This document shows, one piece after another, positions 9,753-20,741 of a stretch of 64,000 bases of DNA. The position numbers were made by a program, and so were the translations under genes. The stretch is from Lacimicrobium alkaliphilum (GTDB lineage: Bacteria; Pseudomonadota; Gammaproteobacteria; Enterobacterales; Alteromonadaceae). The stretch covers positions 203,732-267,731 of the forward strand of contig NZ_NISX01000003.1 of the NCBI RefSeq assembly GCF_002591895.1, read 5' to 3'. The notes under the pieces were generated by a model that saw nothing but the letters and a program-made list of their open reading frames with translations, had not been told where the DNA came from and searched no databases. Position 1 is the first letter of the stretch; the number at the start of each line of letters is the position of its first letter.

Positions 9753-10271
9753 ATGCTAAGCACATCATCAGTTTCTACCTCACTGCTGACAAAACAACAG
9801 CTTCTTTGTGTGATTACCGCGCAAACCGAAATTATCGGCAACCGCTTTGCCCCCACCCGCGTAATGGAACGTATGGCTGAACTGGCCGCAGACCTGACCT
9901 TTGCCAGCGGTGCGGTAGTTGAGGTTATTGAAGAAGATGAAATGGTTTACGCCGCAGCCACTGGTATGGCCCGGGATAAAGTCGGAATGCGCCTGAAAGC
10001 CAGTACCAGCCTTTCGGGTTTATGTGTACAGAAAAATCAGGTACTGAACTGCACCGATGCCAGGAATGACAACAGGGTAGATTCTGTAGCCTGCGAAAAA
10101 GTGGGGCTGCGCTCTATGCTGGTAGTGCCATTGCACGCAGACGGGCATTTACTCGGCGTACTTAAGGTCTTTTCTTCAAAAACCGATGCGTTCGATGATG
10201 TGGATGTCCAGATACTGCAGTTGGCTGCCACTATTATTGGCGCCGCCGTGGCTTCCAGCGGCACCGTTTAG
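9753..10271 (+). CDS. GAF domain protein
   Basis: A 172-residue soluble protein made almost entirely of one GAF domain (about 35-168). It has the LSGLCVQKNQVLNCTDARNDNRVD and SMLVVPLHADGHLLGVLKV segments typical of the fold. No output domain follows, so it could be a stand-alone ligand or redox sensor, or an fRMsr-like enzyme. The catalytic cysteine pattern of fRMsr is not clearly present. It is convergent with fbp, leaving only 18 bases between them. Confidence 0.78.
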   Translation: MLSTSSVSTSLLTKQQLLCVITAQTEIIGNRFAPTRVMERMAELAADLTFASGAVVEVIEEDEMVYAAATGMARDKVGMRLKASTSLSGLCVQKNQVLNCTDARNDNRVDSVACEKVGLRSMLVVPLHADGHLLGVLKVFSSKTDAFDDVDVQILQLAATIIGAAVASSGTV

Positions 10272-10289
10272 CGACTATCTTAACTATCC

Positions 10290-11264
10290 TTACTGGTCCG
10301 CATAATAGGACAGGCAGGCTTCCACTTCGTCCGCAGAGCCCAGAATGACTGGCACTCTTTGGTGAATATCATCAGGCATCACTTCAAGAATACGCATTCT
10401 TCCTGTAGAAGCCGCACCTCCAGCCTGCTCCATCAGGAATGCCATAGGATTAGCCTCGTACATCAGACGGAGTTTGCCGGGCTTTTCCGGCTCACGGTTA
10501 TCCCAGGGGTAAGCAAAAATTCCACCCCGGCATAAGACCCGGTGAATATCTCCCACCATGGCCGCCACCCAACGCATATTGTAGTTCTTGTTCCTTGGAC
10601 CTTGATCACCGGCGAGCAAATCTGCCATATATTGCTGCATACAAGGCTCCCAATGACGCTGATTGGAGGTATTAATTGCAAATTCCTGGGTTTCTCTGGG
10701 CACTTCAACCCGCTCTCTGGTGAGCAGGAATCCGCCATGGGTCTTATCCAGAGTATACAGGTGGGTGCCCCGGCCCGTTGTCATGGCCAACATAGTAGAA
10801 GGACCGTATAAAACATAACCTGCGGCAACCTGCTGAGTACCGGGCTGCAGGAATGCGGAAGGATCATCAGGCTCCATCCATTGTGGCGCATGCATTACCG
10901 AGAAAATAGTGCCGATCAGGCTGTTAATATCCGTATTCGAAGACCCGTCCAGTGGATCAAAGCTGATCAGGTATTTACCATCATTGGTGCACCCGATAAC
11001 TTTATCCTCTTCTTCAGAAGAAACGGCTTTAACATAGCCGGACTCACTGAGAATATCCTTGAGGATCTGATTGGAAATCACATCCAGCTTCTTCTGTCGC
11101 TCACCCTGCACATTATCGCTCAGAGTAGAACCCAGCACACCGGCCAGAGCGCCCTGACTCACCCTGAAGGATATCTCCTTACAGGCAGCCAATAATGTAC
11201 GGATCAGAAGGATTAGTTCGAGAGGACAATCGTCCTCCTGCAATTGTGTGTTAAGTCGTTTCAT
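10290..11264 (-). CDS. fbp: Fructose-1,6-bisphosphatase class I
   Basis: A 324-residue gluconeogenic phosphatase acting on fructose 1,6-bisphosphate. The metal and phosphate-binding motif DPLDGSSN is at 103-110. GGIFAYPWD is near 248 and the EQAGGAAS segment is near 285. The length is close to E. coli Fbp (332). It is divergently transcribed from mpl across a 143-base gap that must hold both promoters. Confidence 0.95.
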   Translation of the reverse strand: MKRLNTQLQEDDCPLELILLIRTLLAACKEISFRVSQGALAGVLGSTLSDNVQGERQKKLDVISNQILKDILSESGYVKAVSSEEEDKVIGCTNDGKYLISFDPLDGSSNTDINSLIGTIFSVMHAPQWMEPDDPSAFLQPGTQQVAAGYVLYGPSTMLAMTTGRGTHLYTLDKTHGGFLLTRERVEVPRETQEFAINTSNQRHWEPCMQQYMADLLAGDQGPRNKNYNMRWVAAMVGDIHRVLCRGGIFAYPWDNREPEKPGKLRLMYEANPMAFLMEQAGGAASTGRMRILEVMPDDIHQRVPVILGSADEVEACLSYYADQ

Positions 11265-11407
11265 AGGCCAAACCTTTACTTGTATAAGTTGAGTATGCAG
11301 GAACAGGGTTATATTTTTTTCGGCGATTGTAACTCAGATCAGTTAGTCTGTCGCTGTTAGCCTGATTCTGATAGGCTTCCTGGCTACTTTAGTCATCTAT
11401 TATTTTT

Positions 11408-12766
11408 ATGCACATTCATATTCTCGGCATTTGCGGCACCTTTATGGGTGGTATCGCGGCACTGGCTAAAGCCATGGGCCATCAGGTAAGTGGCAGTGAT
11501 GCCAACGTCTACCCGCCCATGAGCACCCAACTGCAAAAACTGGACATCCCCCTTACTCAGGGCTTTGGTTCGGCTCAGCTAAAGCCAGAGCCGGACCTGG
11601 TCGTCATCGGAAATGCCTTAAGCCGTGGGAATCCTGCAGTTGAGGCGGTATTGAATCGCAATATTCCCTATACCAGCGGCCCACAATGGCTGCTGGATAA
11701 CCTGCTCAAAGATCGTTGGGTACTGGCAGTCGCAGGTACCCATGGCAAAACCACCACCGCCAGTATGCTGGCCTGGATCCTGGAGTCAGCAGGTCTTCAG
11801 CCCGGCTTTCTGATTGGCGGCATTCCGGAGAATTTCAGTATTTCTGCCAGGCTTGGGCAATCACCTTTTTTTGTTATCGAAGCCGATGAATATGACAGTG
11901 CCTTTTTCGACAAACGCTCAAAATTTGTCCATTACAGACCAAGAACATTAATTCTTAATAATCTTGAATTTGATCATGCAGACATATTCGCAGATCTGGC
12001 CGCGATTCAGACTCAGTTCCATCACTTGTTGCGCATGGTACCCGGCAATGGCCGCATTATCACTCCAGCCAGGGATGAAAATCTGGAGCAGGTGCTGAAG
12101 ATGGGGGTCTGGTCGGAAACGGAGAAAACTCACCAGCAATGGAATATAGCCAACAGTGCCAGAGACGGTTGCAGCTTCGAGGTGGTACTCAACGACGAGA
12201 TACAAGGCCGAATCTGTTGGTCATTGATGGGTCAATATAACCAGCACAATGCATTAATGGCGGTGGCAGCCGCACGCCACGCGGGTGTCCGGCCCGCCGA
12301 TGCCGTAGCCGCACTGAATGAATTTAAAAATGTACAACGGCGCATGCAACTTAAGGCCTTGGTTGCCGATATCAGCATTTATGATGATTTCGCCCACCAC
12401 CCTACAGCGATAGCGGCAACCGTGCAGGGGTTACGGAGTAAAGTCGGCGCATCACGCATTCTTGCCGTATTAGAACCACGTTCAAACACCATGAAGCAAG
12501 GCGTGCATAAAGACCGTCTGGCAACAAGCTGGGAACAGGCCGACCTGGTGTATATATATGAGCCTGATGGATTGAACTGGTCCGTGGATGAAGTTAAACA
12601 GAATAGTGTCGTGCCTTTGTCCAGTTTTCAGGTCCTGGATAACCTTATCAGTGCATTGGTCAATCAGGCGCAGCCCGGCGATCATATACTGATAATGAGC
12701 AACGGCGGCTTTGGCGGCATTCATCAAAAACTGCAACAGGCTCTGGAGAGAAAACATGGCGTTTAA
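11408..12766 (+). CDS. mpl: Murein peptide ligase Mpl
   Basis: This 452-residue enzyme rejoins recycled L-Ala-gamma-D-Glu-meso-DAP tripeptide to UDP-MurNAc. It is a Mur ligase: N-terminal nucleotide-binding GICGTFMGG (8-15), ATP-binding GTHGKTT (110-116), EADEYDSAF (about 159-167), and DDFAHHPTA (about 324) in the C-terminal domain. The length matches E. coli Mpl (457). It overlaps the start of ubiX by 11 bases, so the two are translationally coupled, as seen in several relatives. Confidence 0.95.
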   Translation: MHIHILGICGTFMGGIAALAKAMGHQVSGSDANVYPPMSTQLQKLDIPLTQGFGSAQLKPEPDLVVIGNALSRGNPAVEAVLNRNIPYTSGPQWLLDNLLKDRWVLAVAGTHGKTTTASMLAWILESAGLQPGFLIGGIPENFSISARLGQSPFFVIEADEYDSAFFDKRSKFVHYRPRTLILNNLEFDHADIFADLAAIQTQFHHLLRMVPGNGRIITPARDENLEQVLKMGVWSETEKTHQQWNIANSARDGCSFEVVLNDEIQGRICWSLMGQYNQHNALMAVAAARHAGVRPADAVAALNEFKNVQRRMQLKALVADISIYDDFAHHPTAIAATVQGLRSKVGASRILAVLEPRSNTMKQGVHKDRLATSWEQADLVYIYEPDGLNWSVDEVKQNSVVPLSSFQVLDNLISALVNQAQPGDHILIMSNGGFGGIHQKLQQALERKHGV

Positions 12767-13373
12767 GAAACAGATCACCCTGGCCATTACCGGCGCATCA
12801 GGAACGCCTTATGCCTTGCGTTTGCTGGAAACACTGGTGCAGGCTGAATATCAGGTGTTTGTGTTGATATCTTCCGCCGCCAGAGTGGTTCTGGCCACTG
12901 AGCAGGATATCAAAATACCCGCCAGACCCGATGACAGCGCAGCCTGGTTTGGGCAGCGTTTCAATGCTGCTCCTGAACAGGTCCGCGTGTTTGGCAAGGA
13001 TGAGTGGTTTTCACCGGTAGCGTCAGGCTCAGCGGCCCCCAAACAGATGGTAGTCTGTCCCTGTTCGACAGGCACTCTGTCTGCCATAGCCTGCGGTGCC
13101 AGCGACAATCTGATAGAGCGGGCCGCCGATGTGGTGCTCAAAGAAAAAGGGCAGTTAATTCTGGTACCCAGAGAAATGCCGCTTTCCAGCCTGCACCTTG
13201 AGAATATGCTTAAACTCTCCAACCTTGGCGTCACTATTATGCCGGCCAGCCCGGGGTTTTATCACCAGCCACAGAGTATCAATGATCTGATAGATTTTGT
13301 GGTGGCAAGGGTGCTGGACCACTTAGGCATAGAGCAACAACTGATGCAGCGTTGGGGATATGATAACCGCTAA
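12756..13373 (+). CDS. ubiX: Flavin prenyltransferase UbiX
   Basis: This 205-residue flavoprotein transfers a dimethylallyl group to FMNH2 to make the prenyl-FMN cofactor of UbiD. The FMN-binding TGASG (near residue 10) and the [23 protein letters not shown] segment are typical. The ATG at 12756 is chosen because GGAGAG lies just before it and all family members begin close to this point. An in-frame upstream Met at 12711 would add 15 residues encoded inside mpl. The substrate enzyme UbiD is at 825-2291. Confidence 0.93.
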   Translation: MAFKKQITLAITGASGTPYALRLLETLVQAEYQVFVLISSAARVVLATEQDIKIPARPDDSAAWFGQRFNAAPEQVRVFGKDEWFSPVASGSAAPKQMVVCPCSTGTLSAIACGASDNLIERAADVVLKEKGQLILVPREMPLSSLHLENMLKLSNLGVTIMPASPGFYHQPQSINDLIDFVVARVLDHLGIEQQLMQRWGYDNR

Positions 13374-13524
13374 TAAGTCGCGGTTTGTTAATACCATTTT
13401 GTATAGTTAGTTGCTCTCTCAGAGCAAGTCAGAAGAGTTTATCTCTATGTTGTCGCTTCCTGGCGCAAAACCACCTTGCCAGCGTTGTGCAATGATTTAT
13501 GTTTATAAGTTCAAGGTAAGGTCA

Positions 13525-13548
13525 GAGTAAGAACATATGTTCTTACTC
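13525..13548. promoter_or_regulatory. Perfect 24-bp palindrome
   Basis: Two 12-base half-sites (GAGTAAGAACAT and its exact complement) meet without a spacer. It sits 13 bases beyond the stop of gabT in the 188-base gap between convergent ubiX and gabT. There is no U-tract, so it is not a classical terminator. It could be a protein-binding site or a cruciform/transcript-end element. Confidence 0.5.
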
Positions 13549-13561
13549 CGTTTCTACATGC

Positions 13562-14842
13562 CTAGGCCAGCCTGTCAAAAAGCTCAGCCAATTTATCCAG
13601 GGCTTCCTCAAGCACCTTATCCTCAATCGTCAGTGCCGGTAACAAGCGAATGACGTTGGCATAGAAACCACAAGACAACAGAATAAGTCCTTGCTTTGCC
13701 GCATTGGCAATCAATGCCTGGGTGAGCGCTGTATTCGGCTGGTCCGGATCGCCATTTTGCATAAGCTCAATGGCAATCATAGCCCCTTTGATACGTACCT
13801 CGGCAATGACCTGAGGGTGTTTACTGCGAATCTTCTCAACAGCGACCTGTACCTGTTCACCGATTGCCAGCGCCCGCTGACAGAGCTGTTCCTGCTCAAT
13901 CACATTCAGTACAGCCAGCGCGGCGGCGCAGCCTACCGGCGATCCTCCATAGGTTCCGCCCAGACCACCTGGTAGTGGTGCATCCATCACTTCCGCCTTG
14001 CCCACCACTGCGGCGATGGGAAAACCTCCGGCAATGCCCTTGGCGACGGTCATAATATCTGCTTCCACATCTGCATATTCACTGCAGAAAAACTTGCCGG
14101 TACGGGCAAAGCCAGTCTGGATCTCGTCCATAATCAACGCAATGCCCTGTTCATCACAGAGAAGACGAAGGGCCTGCAACAACTCCGGAGGGGCCTGATA
14201 AAATCCACCTTCCCCCTGAATAGGCTCGATGATAATTGCCGCAACATCCTGTGGTGCAATGTCTACTTTAAACAGGTTTTGTAACGACTTCAGCGATTCT
14301 TCTACCGACACGCCATGCAACCTGTTCGGGAAAGGCACATGAAAAATATCTGCCGGAAACGGACCGAACTGATGTTTGTAAGGTGTAATTTTACCGGTCA
14401 GCGCCATCGCCATATTAGTACGGCCATGAAAACCACCATTAAAGGCTATGACACCGCGGCGCCCGGTATGAGCACGTGCGATCTTAATCGCATTTTCTAC
14501 AGCTTCGGCGCCGGTGCTCACAAACACTGACTTCTTCTTCGCTGGCCCTGGCACCAGCTGATTCAACTTTTCAGCCAACTCCACTGCCTGAGGATAGGGA
14601 TTAACCATTACGCAGGTATGTGAAAATTTTTGCACTTGCTCATTAATCGCTTTCACCACCTGCGGATGGGCATGGCCGGTATTACAGACGGCTATGCCAG
14701 TGCCCATATCGATATAACGGTTACCCTCTACATCCCATACTTCGGCATTACGGGCATGGGATACATAAACCGGGTAGACATTCCCCTGTCCCCGCGCGAT
14801 GGCCTGTTGTTTACGGCTCTGTAACTCTGCATTACTACTCAC
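13562..14842 (-). CDS. gabT: 4-aminobutyrate aminotransferase
   Basis: A 426-residue class III PLP aminotransferase that converts GABA and 2-oxoglutarate to succinate semialdehyde and glutamate. The PLP lysine is K268 in TVAKGIAGG. The STGAEAVENAIK (109-120) and IMDEIQTGFARTG (237-249) segments are typical GabT. The length matches E. coli GabT (426). The start is GTG. It begins immediately after the gabD stop codon with no gap, so gabD-gabT is one operon. No regulator or GABA permease lies next to it. Confidence 0.93.
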   Translation of the reverse strand: MSSNAELQSRKQQAIARGQGNVYPVYVSHARNAEVWDVEGNRYIDMGTGIAVCNTGHAHPQVVKAINEQVQKFSHTCVMVNPYPQAVELAEKLNQLVPGPAKKKSVFVSTGAEAVENAIKIARAHTGRRGVIAFNGGFHGRTNMAMALTGKITPYKHQFGPFPADIFHVPFPNRLHGVSVEESLKSLQNLFKVDIAPQDVAAIIIEPIQGEGGFYQAPPELLQALRLLCDEQGIALIMDEIQTGFARTGKFFCSEYADVEADIMTVAKGIAGGFPIAAVVGKAEVMDAPLPGGLGGTYGGSPVGCAAALAVLNVIEQEQLCQRALAIGEQVQVAVEKIRSKHPQVIAEVRIKGAMIAIELMQNGDPDQPNTALTQALIANAAKQGLILLSCGFYANVIRLLPALTIEDKVLEEALDKLAELFDRLA

Positions 14843-16294
14843 TCAAATGCCTCCCATGCACAAATATTTGCACTCCAGATAATCATCCAGACCATATCTG
14901 GAACCTTCACGTCCGTTGCCGGATTGTTTTACGCCACCAAAAGGAGCGGCAGGATTAGAGATTGCCCCTTCGTTAATGCCGACCATGCCATACTCCAGGC
15001 CTTCAGCAACACGCCAGACACGACCTACATCTCTGGAATAAAAGTACGCCGCCAGACCAAAGTCAGTATCATTGGCCATATCAATCACCTGCTGCTCATC
15101 GTCAAAGGCGATCAATGGCACCACAGGGCCAAAGATCTCTTCGCTGGCGACGGGCATATCATTAGTGACATCGATCAGTACAGTTGGGTTGAAGAACAAT
15201 AATTCTTTATTAAGTGGTTCACCGCCTGCAATCACTCTCGCGCCCATAGAAACAGAATCGGAGATCAAGCCCTGAACCTTATTCAACGCATCGCTGGAAA
15301 TCAGAGGGCCAATGGTCGTATCCTGTTCCAGACCGTCACCTATTTTCAGTTCGGCCACTGCAGCGGTGAGTTTTTCACTGAAGGCTTTATACACGTTCTG
15401 GTGGACAAAAATACGGTTCGCACACACGCAGGTTTGCCCGGCATTACGGAATTTAGATGCCAGCAGGCCTTTTACAGCAGCGTCCAGATCGGCATCATCG
15501 AATACAATAAACGGCGCGTTGCCACCCAGTTCCATGGATACTTTTTTAACCGTGCTGGCACATTGGGAAATCAACAACTTGCCCACCTGAGTTGAACCGG
15601 TAAAAGTAAACTTCCTGACCCGTGGGTCTTCAGTCAGCACTTTACCGATCGCTTTAGAGTCTTTACCCGTGATGACATTCAGTACCCCGTCTGGTATGCC
15701 TGCCCGTTTTGCCAGTTCTGCCATCGCCAGTGCCGACAACGGTGTTTCCGCCGCAGGTTTAACCACAAAAGTACAACCCGCAGCCAGCGCTGCGGCAGCT
15801 TTGCGGGCGATCATAGCGTTAGGAAAGTTCCATGGTGTCACCGCGGAGACCACACCAACAGGCTGTTTAATCACTACCACTTTTTTATCTGCAGAGGGAG
15901 CCGGAATCACATCGCCATAGACACGTTTCGCTTCCTCAGCAAACCATTCGATGTAAGACGCACCATACGCAATCTCTCCCCTGGCTTCGGCCAGAGGCTT
16001 ACCTTGCTCAAGTGTCAGTAAGCGCCCCAGGTCATCCTGGTGTTGCATCATCAGTTCATACCATTTACGCATCAGCGTAGCCCGTTCACCGGCGCTTTTT
16101 GCTGCCCAGGCCTTAAATGCCTGATGCGCTGCGGCTACAGCCTTTTCGGCGCCTTCAGTGCCGTGATTAGCCACCAACACCAGGGTGTCTCCATTAGCCG
16201 GATTGGTAACAGCAAAACTCTCTTCGCTGTCACACCATTGCCCATTTATAAATGAGCCGGTTCTGACCAGCTCTTTATCATTCAGTCCTAACAT
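14843..16294 (-). CDS. gabD: Succinate-semialdehyde dehydrogenase (NADP+)
   Basis: This 483-residue aldehyde dehydrogenase oxidises succinate semialdehyde to succinate, completing the GABA shunt with GabT. The catalytic glutamate lies in [16 protein letters not shown] and the catalytic cysteine in [30 protein letters not shown] is the NADP-binding segment. The length matches E. coli GabD (482). It is the first gene of the gabD-gabT operon; the 239 bases upstream hold its promoter and that of the divergent ribokinase gene. Confidence 0.94.
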   Translation of the reverse strand: MLGLNDKELVRTGSFINGQWCDSEESFAVTNPANGDTLVLVANHGTEGAEKAVAAAHQAFKAWAAKSAGERATLMRKWYELMMQHQDDLGRLLTLEQGKPLAEARGEIAYGASYIEWFAEEAKRVYGDVIPAPSADKKVVVIKQPVGVVSAVTPWNFPNAMIARKAAAALAAGCTFVVKPAAETPLSALAMAELAKRAGIPDGVLNVITGKDSKAIGKVLTEDPRVRKFTFTGSTQVGKLLISQCASTVKKVSMELGGNAPFIVFDDADLDAAVKGLLASKFRNAGQTCVCANRIFVHQNVYKAFSEKLTAAVAELKIGDGLEQDTTIGPLISSDALNKVQGLISDSVSMGARVIAGGEPLNKELLFFNPTVLIDVTNDMPVASEEIFGPVVPLIAFDDEQQVIDMANDTDFGLAAYFYSRDVGRVWRVAEGLEYGMVGINEGAISNPAAPFGGVKQSGNGREGSRYGLDDYLECKYLCMGGI

Positions 16295-16533
16295 TCTGTC
16301 TCCTTATCTGAATACTAACGTAAACAAAAATTGTGAGGGTATTGAACAACATAGTTTCCCGAACATAGATAGCAAAGGTTTAACCTTTGGATTAATCGCC
16401 GCTTACCTATTGTTCTGGTGGTGCAGCAGAAAGGGTTAACAGGGCAAATCCGCCGAATCACTGGCGCTCTCTGAGGCTGTCATATATCCTGTGTCGAGCT
16501 ACTGTTATCAGCCTTAAGCAACGCCATATCACC

Positions 16534-17427
16534 ATGACTATTTTTAATCTCGGTTCCATCAACTGGGACCATTGCTATCAGGTGCCGCATTTTGTGCGCC
16601 CGGGTGAAACGCTGAACGCACAAAACTACACTCTCAACCTGGGCGGCAAAGGCGCTAATCAGTCTGTGGCGGCCAGTAAAGCCGGGGCCAGTGTTAAACA
16701 TATCGGCGCGGTAGCCCAAGGCGATACCGCCTCACTGATGCTGAACGAACTGGGTATCGATATCTCGGGCATTGAACAACAACCCGGACATGTCACCGGC
16801 CATGCCATTATCCAGATAGACAGTCACGCCGAAAATGCCATCGTGTTGCATGCCGGCGCAAATCGCCTACTAAACTGGCCCTGGGTTCAGGAGCAGCTTA
16901 GCAAAGGCGGACCGGGAGACTGGTTGTTGATGCAAAATGAGACCAACCTGCTTGAGCAAAGCGCCCGTTTTGCGCGTGAACGCGGCATGCGGGTGGCTTT
17001 TAATCCGGCGCCGATGGACAAGTCAGTCACCCTCAGGCTGTTACCTGAACTGGATTTGCTGATTGTTAATCAGGTAGAGCTACAGGATCTGAGTGAACAA
17101 ACAGAACTGGAACTGGCCATTGAGAAGATCCAGCGCCAGTGTTCGGTAGATTTATTGATTACTCTGGGCAGTCAGGGCGCACTTTATGTGTCAGCCAGCG
17201 AACGGAACCAGGTAAAGGCATTTAGCGTCAAAGCTACAGACACTACTGCCGCCGGAGACACATTTATTGGCTATTTTCTGGCGTCGCGCTGTGTCAGCGA
17301 TAGTATCAGTATTGCGTTGCAGCAGGCCAGTGCCGCGGCAGCATTGTGCGTTACCCAGGCAGGAGCGATTGCATCAATACCGGATGCACAGCAGGTAAAG
17401 AATTTTTTGGAAACCCATTCATTATGA
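16534..17427 (+). CDS. rbsK: Ribokinase (PfkB family)
   Basis: A 297-residue PfkB-family sugar kinase. The sugar-binding GGKGANQ motif is near 39-45 and the ATP/catalytic DTTAAGDTFIG motif near 236-246, where the last Asp is the catalytic base. These patterns fit ribokinase best. It overlaps the following nucleoside hydrolase by 4 bases (ATGA). Together they would cleave nucleosides and phosphorylate the released ribose, a salvage pathway. No ribose transporter is beside it. Confidence 0.83.
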   Translation: MTIFNLGSINWDHCYQVPHFVRPGETLNAQNYTLNLGGKGANQSVAASKAGASVKHIGAVAQGDTASLMLNELGIDISGIEQQPGHVTGHAIIQIDSHAENAIVLHAGANRLLNWPWVQEQLSKGGPGDWLLMQNETNLLEQSARFARERGMRVAFNPAPMDKSVTLRLLPELDLLIVNQVELQDLSEQTELELAIEKIQRQCSVDLLITLGSQGALYVSASERNQVKAFSVKATDTTAAGDTFIGYFLASRCVSDSISIALQQASAAAALCVTQAGAIASIPDAQQVKNFLETHSL

Positions 17428-18383
17428 CAAAAAAAATTATCATCGATACCGATCCGGGCGTAGATGACGCCCTGGCCATTGTACTGGCCTTCAACTCACC
17501 TGAGTTGGATGTTATTGGCCTCACCACCGTATTTGGCAATGTGGCCGTACAGCGATCTACCGCCAATGCGCTGATTCTTTCTGAGTTCGCCAGTTATCCT
17601 GTACCTGTCTATGAAGGACAGGGCGCTCCTATGCAGCGCGATACACCGCATTATCCTGATTTTGTGCACGGCGCAGACGGATTCGGAAATATTGACTGGC
17701 CTGCCTCTGACAAACAGGCGGAATCTCAGAATGCGGTGGATTTTATTATTGAACAAATCCGGGCCAACCCCGGCCAGATTACGATTGTGGCACTTGGGCC
17801 TCTGACCAACCTGGGCAGGGCACTGGAACAAGCGCCGGATATTGCCGGGCTGGTTGAAGAAGTCGTCATCATGGGCGGAGCGGTGCATGCCAACGGGAAT
17901 GTCTCTCCCGTTGCTGAGGCAAATATCATCGGCGATCCCCATGCGGCAGACAAAGTAATGACTGCGCGCTGGCCTCTGGTAATGGTTGGTCTGGATGTCA
18001 CCAGCCAGGTATTGCTGAGTAAAGATCATACCGCCGCTATAGCCGCAGCCAACCCCACTCAGGGTAAATTATTGCATCAGGCCTGTGATTTCTATATTGA
18101 TTACTATCGCGATGAACTCGGTATTCCTGGCTGTATGGTTCACGATCCGTCGACCATAGCCTACCTGCTTGATCCCAGCCTGTTTGAAACCTTGTCCGGC
18201 CCCATCAGGGTGGCCACTGACGGCCTGGCCATGGGGCAAACCATCTTTGCGATTGCGGGCCGGCGTTACCCTTATCCGGGCTGGGAGAATAAGCCTAACC
18301 AGCAGGTCTGCTTTAAGGTGGATAAACAACGGGTACTGGATTTGCTGGTTGACCGCCTCAGCCATCCTTCCAATCGGGACTAA
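17424..18383 (+). CDS. Ribonucleoside hydrolase (RihA/RihB-like)
   Basis: A 319-residue inosine-uridine preferring nucleoside hydrolase. The calcium-binding DTDPGVDDALAI motif is at about 6-17, MGGAV near 151, EANIIGDPHAADKV near 164 and HDPSTIAYLL near 239. These enzymes split nucleosides to ribose and base. The ATG at 17424 is chosen because it overlaps the ribokinase stop and places the DTDPGVDD motif at the usual distance from the N terminus. An in-frame upstream reading from 17346 lies within rbsK. Base specificity cannot be told. Confidence 0.88.
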   Translation: MTKKIIIDTDPGVDDALAIVLAFNSPELDVIGLTTVFGNVAVQRSTANALILSEFASYPVPVYEGQGAPMQRDTPHYPDFVHGADGFGNIDWPASDKQAESQNAVDFIIEQIRANPGQITIVALGPLTNLGRALEQAPDIAGLVEEVVIMGGAVHANGNVSPVAEANIIGDPHAADKVMTARWPLVMVGLDVTSQVLLSKDHTAAIAAANPTQGKLLHQACDFYIDYYRDELGIPGCMVHDPSTIAYLLDPSLFETLSGPIRVATDGLAMGQTIFAIAGRRYPYPGWENKPNQQVCFKVDKQRVLDLLVDRLSHPSNRD

Positions 18384-18392
18384 CTGAGCACT

Positions 18393-19286
18393 TCAGGCCT
18401 GTTGGCGTTCCCGTTTTAACCATTGGCGCAGAAATCTGCGCCCTTCTCTTTTGCCGACCAGATAATCGTATTTGAGCACATCATTGGAAGAACCCAGCAC
18501 CATGCTGCGCAGGTTAGCAGGTGGTGCTATCTGCACCACCTGCAAGTCCCGCGGAGGCGTCTGCATAAATCGCAATGCATCAGCATAGTGGCGCTGATAG
18601 TTGACGTACATCTCCATCATCCTGGGTGATTGTTTTGCACGCCTGAGAATCGGGCGCAAGCGTTCCAGCATGGGCGATTGGCCGTTGTAATCTGCATTGA
18701 CGGTGCGAATTACCAGAATTTTCCGAGCGCCTTGCTGATATGCCCAGCGCACCGGAATCGGATCAGCCACACCGCCGTCGATCAGCGTGCGGCCATCCAG
18801 CTTCACCCCCTGACGGTACAGAAACGGAATAGCACTGGAAGCTTTAAGGTTTTCATGCATGTTTTCATGCCAGGTATGCAGGTATACGGGCTCCAGGGTG
18901 TCGGCGTCGGCCGCCACTACGTATAGGTTGGAAGCCTTATCTAGGGCATTGGGATCGGTGGGGAAACGCAGTGTGCCCTGACGCTCTACCTGTTGAAAAT
19001 ACCAATCCAGATCGATCACATTACCGCCGGTAAAAAACCGCGAAGGACGGAAAAACGCCTGACTAGTCGTCAGTTGCTGGATAGCCGTTTTGGCGTACTG
19101 CCTGGCTCTGGCGCAATATGCTGTGAGATTCTGAGCCCCGGCTGACACGCCCACTTTCAGGTGAAAAGGCCAGAATTGATGCTCCAGAAAGCAATCCAGC
19201 ACACCGGCTGTGAAAATCCCTTTCTGACCGCCTCCTTCTGCCACTATGGCGAAGCTCGGCACCTGTTTGTCATCTGTAAAACTCAT
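18393..19286 (-). CDS. Patatin-like phospholipase (YjjU type)
   Basis: A 297-residue patatin-family lipid hydrolase. The oxyanion loop GGGQKG is at about 18-23, the nucleophile serine is in GVSAG (about 47-51) and the catalytic aspartate in DGGVADP (about 171-177). Size and loop sequence resemble E. coli YjjU, whose substrate is not settled. There is no signal peptide, so it should act in the cytoplasm or on the inner face of the membrane. It converges on the nucleoside hydrolase gene. Confidence 0.85.
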   Translation of the reverse strand: MSFTDDKQVPSFAIVAEGGGQKGIFTAGVLDCFLEHQFWPFHLKVGVSAGAQNLTAYCARARQYAKTAIQQLTTSQAFFRPSRFFTGGNVIDLDWYFQQVERQGTLRFPTDPNALDKASNLYVVAADADTLEPVYLHTWHENMHENLKASSAIPFLYRQGVKLDGRTLIDGGVADPIPVRWAYQQGARKILVIRTVNADYNGQSPMLERLRPILRRAKQSPRMMEMYVNYQRHYADALRFMQTPPRDLQVVQIAPPANLRSMVLGSSNDVLKYDYLVGKREGRRFLRQWLKRERQQA

Positions 19287-19457
19287 ATTGTCCTGTTAGC
19301 GCTTTGCCATACCATTTTTATTCACCTCATGTTCAAGCCTAAGGGCTACATGATCAAGGGGAAATCACCAGCGAAGCCGACCAACAACATTGACTGCCTG
19401 CCCACAAAGGCCATACATTGACTGATACCCAATGCATCACTCAGGCGGAGAAAAATA

Positions 19458-20741
19458 ATGAAGCCCAGTATCCTGTTTATTGCCCTGCTCAGCGCAGCCC
19501 CTCTTGCTCAGGCTGACACTGTCAGCGACAAAGCCAAAGAACTCGAGCCTCAGGTGATTGAATGGCGCCGCCATTTTCATCAGTACCCTGAATTGTCCAA
19601 CCGAGAATTCGAAACGGCTGAATATATTGCGCAATATTTGCGGGATCTCGGCCTTCCTCTGCAGACCGGTGTTGCCAAAACCGGCGTAGTAGCTGTGCTG
19701 GATACAGGCAAACCCGGTCCCACCATCGCTCTGAGAGCCGATATGGACGGATTGCCGGTACCAGAGCAAAATGATCTGCCGTTCCGGTCTCATGCCATCG
19801 GAGAATACAATGGCAATGAAGTGCCGGTGATGCATGCCTGTGGACACGATACGCATATGGCTATGCTGATGGGCGCCGCAAAAATTCTGACAGAAATGAA
19901 ATCTGAGCTGAACGGCAAAATCAAATTTGTGTTTCAACCCGCAGAAGAAGGGGCGCCAGCCGGTGAAGAGGGTGGCGCAGAACTGATGGTAAAAGAAGGC
20001 GTCATGCAAGGAGTAGATGTCATCTTCGGTCTGCACATCAGCTCCGACACCGATGTGGGTGTAGTGGAGTACCGTCATGGCGGCATTATGGCTGCCGTAG
20101 ATCCGTTTAAGATTCTGGTAAAGGGCAAGCAGGCCCATGGCGCCTACCCCTGGCTTAGCGTCGATCCCATCACTACAGCAGCCCAGATTGTGATGGGTCT
20201 TCAGACCATCGTAAGTCGCGAACTGCCCCTCACCGAAGATGCAGCGGTCGTCACTGTCGGTTCAATTCACGGCGGCAACCGCTCGAATATCATTCCCAAT
20301 GAAGTTGAATTGGTAGGCACCATACGCACCCTGAACCAGGACATGCGTGATCAGCTACATAAGGCAGTTCATCGCAAGGCTAACAGCATTGCCGAAAGTA
20401 TGCGGGCCGAAGTTGAGGTGACATTACCGCTGGATTATAGCTATCCGGTTACCTATAACGATCCGGCATTAATGGACAAAATGTTGCCAACACTGCATCG
20501 CACCGCTGGCGAGGGTAATGTGAAAGAAGTTAAGGCTGTCACCGGTGCCGAAGACTTTTCATTCTTCCAGCAGGAAGTGCCCGGCGTCTATCTGTTTGTG
20601 GGCGGTAAACCTGTAGATCTCCCCAGAGAACAGGCGCCTGCTCACCATACGCCAGAGTTTAAGATCGACGAAGCCGGTATGAAACTGGGCGTGGAACTGC
20701 TTACCAATCTGACGCTGGATTATATGCGCGGGGAGGAGTAA
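19458..20741 (+). CDS. Secreted M20 family amidohydrolase
   Basis: This 427-residue metalloenzyme of the M20D/amidohydrolase group (hippurate hydrolase, IAA-amino acid hydrolase) has a cleavable signal peptide (1-19, ending Leu-Ala-Gln-Ala). Metal-site segments are MHACGHDTHMA (near 124), PAEEG (near 161), GLHIS (near 194) and TGAEDFSFF near the C terminus. It probably hydrolyses N-acyl amino acids or peptides in the periplasm. GGAGAA precedes the ATG. The gene stands alone, and its 3' side is a repeat island. Confidence 0.87.
   Translation: MKPSILFIALLSAAPLAQADTVSDKAKELEPQVIEWRRHFHQYPELSNREFETAEYIAQYLRDLGLPLQTGVAKTGVVAVLDTGKPGPTIALRADMDGLPVPEQNDLPFRSHAIGEYNGNEVPVMHACGHDTHMAMLMGAAKILTEMKSELNGKIKFVFQPAEEGAPAGEEGGAELMVKEGVMQGVDVIFGLHISSDTDVGVVEYRHGGIMAAVDPFKILVKGKQAHGAYPWLSVDPITTAAQIVMGLQTIVSRELPLTEDAAVVTVGSIHGGNRSNIIPNEVELVGTIRTLNQDMRDQLHKAVHRKANSIAESMRAEVEVTLPLDYSYPVTYNDPALMDKMLPTLHRTAGEGNVKEVKAVTGAEDFSFFQQEVPGVYLFVGGKPVDLPREQAPAHHTPEFKIDEAGMKLGVELLTNLTLDYMRGEE

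Noticed and set aside
12711-12755. Upstream extension of ubiX by 15 residues
   Set aside because: It lies inside mpl and has no ribosome site; GGAGAG before 12756 fits the normal UbiX start.
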